NCBI GenBank assembly: GCA_021018995.1
Contig: CM037590.1
Location: forward strand, 87,824,097-87,888,096
DNA: 64,000 nucleotides
Direction: 5' to 3'
Source of the DNA: Chloranthus sessilifolius
Taxonomy: Eukaryota > Streptophyta > Magnoliopsida > Chloranthales > Chloranthaceae
Part shown: positions 56,282-64,000 of the stretch, in pieces
How the letters are laid out: each line of letters begins with the position of its first letter
Position numbering within the stretch: the stretch's first letter is position 1
Position numbers and translations under genes: made by a program
Notes under the pieces: generated by a model
What the model saw: the letters and a program-made list of their open reading frames with translations, nothing else
Told to the model about the DNA's origin: nothing
Databases searched by the model: none

Positions 56282-57471
56282 TTGTCTTGTTTTGTTGTGA
56301 AGTTTTTCTTTTCTCTGTTTGGTGTTTTTGTTTTTGTTTTTTTTTTTTTTGTTGTTGATGTATCGGATCGGTGGCTACAAGTTTTTAATGATAGTGTTTG
56401 CTTTGTTTTGGGCATATTGTGTGTTTGGTTTCTGGCTCTCAGTCAATCGATTGAGATCTCCCTCTCAATCGATTGAGCTACTTCATGCCCTCCTAAATTT
56501 TCCTCCGTCAATCGATTGAGACTTCTGTCTCAATCGATTGACTGATGCACCTCAATTTGGACATTCCTGGTTTTGGTCTCTATTTTTAGCATGGTTCATC
56601 AATCGATTGACATTTAGGTGCCAATCGATTGACACTTACTTGGTCCGCTTGATCAACCCTATTTGGAATAGGGGTGTTTTTCCAAATATTTGATGTGGAG
56701 CTCGGATTTACCATCTTTGCCCTCTCTTGTCAATCGATTGACACAAACATGTCAATCGATTGACTGAGACTCCTTTCTAACTATTTCTCCATGCACCGAC
56801 TTCCGAATTTTTTTTTTATTTTTTTTTAAAGTGTCCCTCTTTTAGGAAATTCTTCGCTATTTAAGGCACTTGCCGGGTCCTCCTTTTAGTCCATATTTGC
56901 AGTTTCCGTCCCCGCCTTGTCGCCATGTCTTCCATCCGTCCTCGTCTGGCGTCATGATCCAAAAGTTAATGGAGCCCTTGCGCATAAGCGTGCGATACAC
57001 CGCTCCACCACCCATCGATTGGTCCACCATGCCATCATCCACCTTGATGACGAATCTGTTTCATCTTGTCATCACCAACCCTCCCCACCCTTATCACCAC
57101 CTCGCTAAATCCCACCCCGGGCGGTTGGAATTCTGAAGAAATGTGGCGCTCACGCTTCCAAAGCCAGGCGGCATCTCTACCATGGCGGACTAGAGGATTT
57201 GTTTTCGGTTTTTAGGGTCTAATTTTACATGTCTTTAGGGTAGGGTTATTTTTCTGTTATTGTTGTTTCAGTTCGGTTTGTTTTCGTTTTGGGATTCGTT
57301 TGTTTCGTGTTGCATCACGTTAGATTTTGCTTTACTTTGTCATAATTTTCTTTTTAATAACAATATAGTTTCGTATTTGTGTTTTCTCTCTTTCCCTTGC
57401 TCGGTTGTTTTGTCCTTTGTTTGCATAGAGCAGGTTTGGGGGAGGCCTTCTTCCCTTTCTCCACATCATCA
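56282..57471 (+). other. Element F region after the 3' ORF, with palindrome array and a possible small ORF
   Basis: Palindrome pairs start at 56443/56465, 56508/56530, 56599/56621 and 56730/56752, all 22 bp apart. A TATTTAAG box at 56858-56865 follows. Downstream 56870-57194 is GC-rich like the 3' ORF and could be a decayed small gene (MSSIRPRLAS from 56925, then another frame with HKRAIHRSTTHRLVHHAI to 57108). A PPT-like tract ggtttgggggagg lies at about 57432-57445. Confidence 0.55.
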
Positions 57472-57507
57472 CCAATGAGGACATTGGCCCGTTCAGGTTT
57501 GGGGGGG
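57472..57507 (+). promoter_or_regulatory. Internal second polypurine tract with hairpin (F)
   Basis: CCAATG-AGGA-CATTGG (57472-57487; 6-bp stem, AGGA loop) then aggtttggggggg (57495-57507). Compared with AACAGTG/CACTGTT in B and D, both arms differ but still pair and the loop is the same. Confidence 0.75.
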
Positions 57508-57523
57508 TAATTGTTCTTCTTTT

Positions 57524-57567
<44 letters not shown>

Positions 57568-58469
57568 CTTTTAGCTGTTCTCGGATTTTTGAATGTTTAT
57601 CAGTCAATCGATTGAGCATACTATCTCAATCGATCAACTGATAAACATTAAAGGATATAAGAATTTGTGGCTTAGTCAATCGATTGAGTCCACTCAGTCA
57701 ATCGATTGAGTCCACTCAGTCAATCGATTGAGTCCAATCAGTCAATCGATTGAGAATTTGGTCTCAATCGATTAACTGATGGTTGGCAAAAGCTGTAATT
57801 TAATTGATTATCCATATTTGTGAGCATGAAAAATTCTTCCTGAAATTTCTTTAATCAATGCTATCATACCATGGTTATTTTATGAGTGCCCATAAGGTGT
57901 AGATATTGAACATTAATGATCATGAATCATGCTTAAAAATAATTGTTTTCATCACTCACTTTCAATCTCAAAATCGGAGGATTAAGTGTGTAACATGGAA
58001 TCCTAAAGATCACAAAGAAAGACTAAAACCTTGAAAGTTTTTGAAACACTTGTCCTTGTTCTTAATGAGTGCTGAAATCAATTCGGAGTATCTTTGAAAT
58101 CCTTGTTCCAATTGTTAAAACCCATTGATTTGTGATTTTATGTGTGTTATAACATTACACTAGAAATCATTGTGTACTAACTTAAGGCAAATGGGCATAT
58201 TTTACCATCATGAAAGGAAATGATCTAAGGCCATCATTGGTTAAATGCGCTTAAACTGACCCACCTTATAAATTTATCCTTCTAGTACACCTTTGAGCTT
58301 ATTGGAAATTTACCTTTATACATTCTTTGATAAGCTGCAATAACCTTTAACCCTTTACCGCTTCTGAAAATTCAGCTTGCCCTTACTTATTTCTGAGAAA
58401 TTAGGAACAAGGGATGAAAATGAGTGAAACGAGAGTAAGTGGGGATTATATGTGTTATAGTGTGTACTG

Positions 58470-58500
<31 letters not shown>

Positions 58501-59324
58501 AAGAAAAGGAAATTGTAAAAACAATGAAAAATATATTGAGAAGAATGGTGAGAGACTAGAAAAGAAAAAAGAATAAAAATACAAAATCAGTAGTTGTTTC
58601 TTTTCCAATTTCTCAGAAACTTTTGAATCCATCCTTCCTTTCTTCTCTTAACCTTAACCCGAGCCTCATTACAACCTTAGAAAAGACCTTTTTGATCCAA
58701 TCATGAGTGATGAAATGCCTTGTGGAGAGTAAGTACACAATTGTCTATGGTGCTTGATATATGCATGCTTAAAATACAGATATCTTTCTTAATGAGATTT
58801 CCCTTATAATTCTTTGATACACCATATATCTTTAAACTTGTGAGATTTTCTTCTAATTGTGTTACAATTCCATCTCATTCATCGGAAGTGATTTCATTCT
58901 GAGTGTATACCCATGGTGAGGATTGGAGTCTAGACATGTGATCTAAAAGTTCCAGTTTAAGTTTTTTTTCCTCTGACATAAGAACTTTGGGCAGTGATGA
59001 TCTCATGACATTGAGGCATGAAATATGAACATTAGAAGACAACGGTCTGAACTGAATGTGGCATAAAATGGAATGAACGTGGTTAGATGTATTCTAAAAA
59101 GATTTTTCAGGAGCGTCTAATTGCTTAAGGACATGATTAATCAATCCTGATAGCCTTGAAGTTTGTAGGTACCTTCAACTGAAAACCTTCAGGAGACACA
59201 ACTCCTCCACTAGGGATCACCTAGGGGTTTAAAGGCTTGTTGCACATGCTAAGTGCAATCGTGTTCCCTACGAAAGTGGCATTTAAATTTTAGGATGTTA
59301 GTTTATTTTTATATTTATCATTCT
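57508..59324 (+). other. Element F 3' UTR
   Basis: Poly-A run at about 57529-57563; palindromes at 57604/57626 and five in a row at 57676, 57698, 57720, 57742 and 57764 (22 bp steps); then about 1.5 kb of AT-rich non-coding DNA with another poly-A run at about 58471-58497. The block 59161-59286 is strongly conserved with B, C and D. No gene. Confidence 0.8.
59161..59286 (+). other. Conserved 3' UTR block near the PPT (F copy)
   Basis: Shared with B (12397-12519), C (19570-19691) and D (40099-40220) in the same position and orientation, with the centre 'ctccactagggatcacctag' nearly unchanged. Contains short inverted repeats (CTAGG/CCTAG). Neighbouring sequence is far more divergent. Confidence 0.8.
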
Positions 59325-59362
59325 CTTTGCTCGAGGACTAGCAAAGTGTAGGTTTGGGGGTG
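59325..59362 (+). promoter_or_regulatory. Element F polypurine tract with abutting hairpin
   Basis: CTTTGCT (59325-59331), loop CGAGGACT, AGCAAAG (59340-59346), then PPT aggtttgggggtg (59350-59362) touching the LTR. Confidence 0.88.
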
Positions 59363-60656
59363 TGATCGGTGTTGAAATATGACTATAATTCACACTTTAA
59401 ATCCTACATTTAGCTGTTCAATGAAAGCATCTGATGGTTGTTGTGAGGTTTTGATGTTTACAGGTGTTTCTGACAGCTAGATCGTTCAAAGTGCATAAAA
59501 GAAGGAAATTACAGGCTAAAAAAGAGATATGGACAAAAAGGTCCAAAGAAGCATTGAAAGCCATGAAGAGAATCAACCTCCATCAAGAAAGGGGAGACTT
59601 TGCATTGAAGAGTCAATCGATTGAGGCATTATGGTCAATCGATTGACAGATGGAGAAAAACTCAACCCTAGAAAGTCAATCGATTGAGACATAAAATTCA
59701 ATCGATTGAGCCATGAAGGCAGAAGTGTCCTAAGGGAATTCGAACACTAAGTCAATCGATTGAGACTTCTGTCTCAATCGATTGAGGCAATTAGGGTTAG
59801 TTTCAATCGGATATTATAAATAAGAGGCTTACGGCTTTGAATAAGAAAGTTGTTTTTGTTTGATTGAGAGAGCTTTTTGAATAGAGAGTTTTTATTTCTT
59901 AGAGAGTTTTTATTAGAGAAATTTGTGTAATAACTAGAGACTTTTGTAAGAGAGTTTTCGGAGAGTAGTAAAATTGTGTTCTTCTTTTTACACCTTCTTT
60001 GCTCTTTACATTGGGAATGATTTTGAATACAATTGAAGATCTTGCAACAAGGATGACAGGCTAAAGGCTGTAGGTCAAGGAGGATGCGATCCCCAGATAA
60101 GTACCTATATTTTATGTTTAATGCCATAGTTTGATAATTTCATCATCAAATCGTTTTTCTTAAAGTGTAGTGATTCTGTTTTTAGTGTTTTGATCTAAAA
60201 TACCATGAGATACGCTATGCTTTTCACATGATTCTTACCCCGATTAGGCTGAGTCATTGTTTTTAGATAGGGTATGCCGGGTTAATGATCACGCTTAATT
60301 ACTAGTCATGTTTCTCTTAGAATGATGGTGTGTTGATGTTCATAAAATTGTGGGTTTAAAAATAGAAAAGGGTATAAATCTGGGGTAGCAAATTCCTTGA
60401 TCTTGTTTTTAAAATTTGTTCTTAGATTTCTCATTACATAATTTTTAGATTAATTTGTTTTCTTTCTTGCACTTAGAAAAGTGTTAACTCTTGGTAAAAA
60501 TTAAAATCTGCCCCTTGGTACTTCCTCGGGGATATTTTCTAAATCTCTAGGAAGAATTGAATAAAATTTCAGATTTCCCTGTGGGTTCGACACCCTTGTT
60601 CTTGCCTTACTAGAACAGATCTTGTACACTTGCAAGGGTTTATTTAAAATTGATCA
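59363..60656 (+). repeat. Element F 3' LTR (1294 bp)
   Basis: Matches the 5' LTR with few changes (a one-base difference in an A run near 59535, a cluster near 60055-60075, another near 60235-60250). Palindrome pairs at 59613-59785, TATA at 59815-59822. Confidence 0.95.
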
Positions 60657-60661
60657 GTAAT

Positions 60662-63038
60662 AATCAGCAGTGAAACAAGGCCAGGAATCCTGCTAAGGAG
60701 CCTATTTTGGCACCAGAAGTTCCTTAGAAGGATGGACTCTGAATCCAAACCTGGAATGAGACTCGCGCAGTCCAACTGAGCTTCCTAAGACTTTACAACA
60801 ACTACTCGTGCAGCTCTCTCAAAGCTCAAGGGTAGAACACATCACGCAGTCTCACGCAGTTCAAAGCAGACCTCTCTCTACCTTGCACAGTTTGCTCAGA
60901 ACGGCTGAGGAGAGAGAGCTTCAAGAGACTCTTCGTGCAGCTGTCGCACAGTGGCCGCGAGATGTAATTATCAGAAGAGAACTCCTCGCACAGTTCTCAC
61001 GCCATTCAAGAAGAAAGCATCCTCGCGAAGACGGAGCCATCCTCGCGAAGATCAGTCAAGACATGAAGCCTTGCACAGTTCAGAACTCCTTAAAGCCTCG
61101 CGAGGAAACTCGCAAAGTCCATTGAAGAGAAGTGCTCACGAAGTTCTTGCGCTATTCAAATCTATCCTCGCAAAGATCAACCCAGCGATCGCATAGCTAC
61201 CTCGTGACTGCTTGAACTACAACCCTGTGACATCTGAGGCTTTGATGTCTACTCAACCTCGCGACTGCCTGAAGCGCAAACCAAGGCAACCTCACAACGG
61301 TTGAAGCTTCAATATCAAATCATCCTCGCGAAGAGCAAGAGCTACCATGTGACAAGTCTGGGAAACAAAGGGGCTACCTAGCGAAGCTCTAAACTTCAAC
61401 TTCCATCTCTTCAGCAGAGGACCTTCTGGGAATTTCTAGCAATTAGGGCACGCGCTCCCACACTCAAATATCTATGCACGTGCCCCAAGGCATCCAAGGA
61501 TCACTATTCGACCATGTGGCATCATTAAAATTAAGGTTTCCCTAACCCTAATGCGCTGCCACACCACTGCTATATAAACCCATACTTAGCTTAGGTTTAG
61601 ATGTTCTAAAAATTCCTGGAATAACTGGGAACACACCTCATTTCTTGGAGACTTGATCTGAGATCATTTTTCTTTTCTTTTTTATAGCCGTAAGTAGTTT
61701 TCTTTTTCTTTTCCCTTCTCTCCATAGTCCAGCACTTGCTAACTATGTCTTTGTATGCTTTTTGAACTAGATCAATGGAAGTTTTGTAATAGGATTTGTA
61801 CTCTGTGGGATTTGTGTTTGAATGTGAGATGCTCTGTGCAAGGCTGCTGCCTTGTGATCCGCCATTGCTTTGGTTGTGATTCAAAGCAATGGAGGACTGA
61901 TTCTAAGGGCCACTCAGATCTAAGTGACCTATGTGTCTGGGCTATCATGGTCATATACAGCCTTAGCCCCACCATAGGACCCACTAGATCTGAAATCCCC
62001 ATGGGAGCTTGAGCTGATAGCTTTGTAACAATGGTGGTGGCAGTGATATTCTTGTTTTGTCTTGGGCTCCGTGAGGAGGATAGCCTCTGGGATAGTTTGT
62101 GACCATTCAAGTGGACAGGCTATAGCCTTAGGGTGATTCTAATCCATCGATCCAAGATGGATCCTTCTTTACACCTGAGCTTGTAGAAGCCTGGTGGGAG
62201 ATTGTACAGAGGTAGACTCCCCTACATTTGTATAGATCCGCTATTAGATGTTAGATCTGATCTGGTTATAGAGATTGTAGGCTTGTGACTGAACCATTGT
62301 AGCCTCACCCAAGCAATGGACAGCTAGATCAAAGGTTGTACTCAATCTCTTGTTGGTTCTGTGTCTGGGCTATCATGGTCCTATACAGCCTTAGCCCCAC
62401 ACTTAGATCTTTAGAGGTTGAGGTTCCCTATGGATTCTTGAGCTGGTAGCCTGGATGAAATAGTGCCTACAATGATTAACTTGTTTTGACCCATCCCTGG
62501 ATTGTGGTTCCCCTATAGGATAGTCTGTGGCCATTCGAGTGGACAGGTTATAACCTTAAGGGATTAAATCATGGCAGAGAGATGGGTTGGATCCTTTCTC
62601 CTCAGTGGTGATAATGTAGCCATTGGACAGGATTTCTATAACATCAGATCTGAATATGAGTTATAAAGCTCCTCTGATCTAGGCTCAATGACATACTTCT
62701 CACCCTTTTATATTTATTTTCCACACTCCATCCATCCTCTCAACCCTTTCTGTAGTTTAGAATACCTAGAATAAGTGACCTTAAACTCCCCTCCTTTTTA
62801 GGACTGCCAGATCTGTAGTCAGATCTGGAGGGACTACTAGAGATGGCTCCCTTGGAGCCGTAGATCACCTTTCCTTGTGGGACAAACTCTTACTTATCAA
62901 AACTTACCACAATGGACCCTGTATCTTGCAGGTCTAGGATTTCTTAGTTGTGCTGATTTCATCCCCTGTTTTATCTTGATTTTAAATTTCTTTTACCACA
63001 ACCAATAAAGCAAGCACACACTCAGAAATCCGCCAACA
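60662..63038 (+). repeat. Solo LTR E2, second arm
   Basis: Continues from 46463. The first part (60780-61400) matches the family E LTR at 1-330 on the other strand and is rich in CTCGCGAAG words (61021 and 61041 are 20 bp apart). TATATAAA at 61571-61578 is a putative TATA box. Two 32-nt hairpins at 62092-62123 and 62520-62551. Ends CCGCCAACA at 63038, followed by the ttggg target site. No internal element sequence lies between start and end apart from F, so the element is reduced to one LTR of about 2.48 kb. ORFs inside are not conserved in the sister copy. Confidence 0.88.
61571..61578 (+). promoter_or_regulatory. Putative TATA box of LTR E2
   Basis: TATATAAA, about 170 bp downstream of the CTCGCGA-rich stretch. 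Confidence 0.6.
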
Positions 63039-64000
63039 TTGGGGTTACAATCGACTAAATTTGTTTCACTTTCTCTACTGAAAAGACTTTCTTGGATAGG
63101 TGTATCCTGGATTGTCTTTTATGGGTGTATAGTTCTTTTAAAAACTTGGCATAGGCTAGGACTTGTTTAATGGCATCAAGTAAGGACAAATTGATTTTTA
63201 CTTGCTTGAAAGTCTCCATCATTTTCTCAATTTTTTCTTTCCTTTATCAAAATGGGAAGGTGCTTGTAGTGCCTTAGGAAATGGCAAATGTGGGATTGCT
63301 CCCTCACTTGCAGCCTTAGCCAATGGGGCCTCTTTCTTTTTTATTTTTTTCTTTTCTTGAGGATCCTTATTATCCTCTTTATTCACAGCTGGTTGCTCCT
63401 TCAAGTCCACCAGTGGTGGCCTTAGTTGTGTTCTGGTAGAAATCACTTCATTTTCTTCCTCCAAGTTCCTCACAAGCTCACAGCCCACTTGGTTGTCCAC
63501 TAGCCTAGCACTTCTCAATGTTGTAACAGATTTGGCTTCCTCATAGGTGGAGGAAACTTCACCCACTACAAACTGCCTTCGTGGGTTGTCCTGTGCTTGG
63601 CTAGGCAGCCTTCCTCCTCTTCTAGTCAGGGCATCAGACAGCTGACCAAGTTGATCCTCTATCTTTTTGATGCTCTAGTTGTGAGAGTGCACAGTTTGGA
63701 ATAAAGAGTTCAAGCTCTGTAGTGAAGATAGAACTTATTTCTCAAAGGAAGGTGCTCTCGTAGTTGAAGGGGGTGCAGATTGCTGCACAGGAGGAGATAC
63801 AGGTTGAGCCATGGGTTGCTAATACTGAGGCCTTGGGACATAACCTTTTCGATAAGGCTGAGCATTTCTGTAGGGCAGGGGCTACTGGGGTTGTTGCTGC
63901 TGGCTGGGGTATGCATCTTGTCTCCACCTCAGATTGGGGTGGTTCTTCCATTGATACCCAGTAGCAGGCTGTTGCCCATAAGATTGAGCTGCAGCCACAT
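63039..64000 (-). pseudogene. Element D gag-PR junction and gag, cut by the window end
   Basis: Just beyond E2 the protease N-terminal region resumes on the minus strand (pieces such as VFSVEKVK and the LSKKVFLAEK-like stretch near 63070-63110), then the conserved junction (TFKQVKINLSLLDAIKQ equivalent near 63150-63220). 63219-63566 has TLRSARLVDNQVGCEL, and 63710-63964 has QSEVETRCIPQPAAT. It is homologous to B at 33180-34100. Frameshifts and stops are present. The zinc knuckle and capsid region lie outside the window. Confidence 0.85.

Larger units (their letters stand above)
46464..60656 (+). mobile_element. Element F: young full-length Athila-type element
   Basis: LTRs at 46464-47758 and 59363-60656 with a perfect gtaat duplication (46459-46463 and 60657-60661). 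Contains a tRNA-Asp primer site, gag, PR, RT, RNase H, INT, a GC-rich 3' ORF, a long 3' UTR and a PPT. By eye the LTRs differ at roughly 15-20 positions in 1.3 kb, so insertion was recent relative to A or B. Despite this, gag-pol has many one-base frameshifts. The non-coding parts are full of the palindrome TCAATCGATTGA. Confidence 0.95.
37906..64000 (-). mobile_element. Element D: pol-less Athila-type element, interrupted by E2 and F, right end outside the window
   Basis: The 3' LTR (37906-40039), PPT, 3' UTR, long 3' ORF, motif cluster and then directly gag-PR: no RT, RNase H or integrase lies between 44770 and 46362. The protease is split by solo LTR E2 (46363-63038), and gag resumes at 63039. 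The LTR is close to B in sequence and motif. It is a gag-bearing non-autonomous type. Confidence 0.9.

Noticed and set aside
57432-57445. A third PPT-like tract in F (ggtttgggggagg)
   Set aside because: It lacks the AGGA hairpin and has no counterpart in B, C or D, so it was not grouped with the conserved internal PPT.
60808-61196. Plus-strand ORFs of 105 and 81 codons in LTR E2, with a related minus-strand frame at 58-243
   Set aside because: The sister copies differ by frameshifts and the frames are mostly translations of the CTCGCGAAG-rich U3. No conserved coding signal.

Overview
The window is plant nuclear DNA made entirely of nested Ty3/gypsy LTR retrotransposons of the Athila type (gag, aspartic protease, RT, RNase H, integrase, then a separate 3' ORF). 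Evidence: primer-binding sites complementary to plant tRNA-Asp, the order PR-RT-RH-INT, an FMDD RT motif, polypurine tracts of the form aggtttgggggtg, and 1.3-2.5 kb LTRs running TG...CA. I see no host gene, rRNA, tRNA gene or CRISPR array. A flowering plant heterochromatic region is likely; I cannot name the species.

Layout. Element A (minus strand, old, broken) fills about 1662-9812, and its 5' LTR begins at 9813. That LTR is split by element B (minus, 10218-37551, TSD ttatt) and then by element D (minus, from 37906 past the window end). Element C (minus, 17640-31936, TSD cttgt) sits inside the RT of B. Inside the protease of D is a solo LTR, E2 (plus, 46363-63038, TSD ttgga/ttggg), and inside E2 is element F (plus, 46464-60656, TSD gtaat). 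A partial LTR of the E family (minus) ends at 519, next to a D-like LTR fragment at 520-1661. Nesting is therefore A>B>C and A>D>E2>F.

Coding content. Every pol gene is broken by stops or frameshifts. C and F keep all domains. B keeps gag-pol but has no recognisable 3' ORF. D keeps gag-PR and a long 3' ORF but has lost RT-RH-INT. The 3' ORFs share a core with a GH.QERR-type motif; in A, C and D they have Lys-rich N-termini, and in C and D Pro-rich middles and a charged helical region. None looks like a membrane envelope protein.

Most interesting. Each family has its own short CpG-containing motif, repeated at about 20-22 bp spacing and confined to non-coding control regions: the LTR U3 upstream of TATA, and the INT-to-3'ORF gap (in F also the leader and 3' UTR). 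F carries about 52 copies of the 12-bp palindrome TCAATCGATTGA, nearly all paired at exactly 22 bp. B and D use TCGATAGGTT, C uses TTTTCGAAAAG, and E (and the A interior) use CTCGCGAG. This resembles a family-specific cis-code read by a cognate factor, possibly the 3' ORF product. There are also conserved RNA-like structures: a 32-nt hairpin twice per LTR, a hairpin touching the 3' PPT, and a second internal PPT preceded by a hairpin with compensating stem changes.
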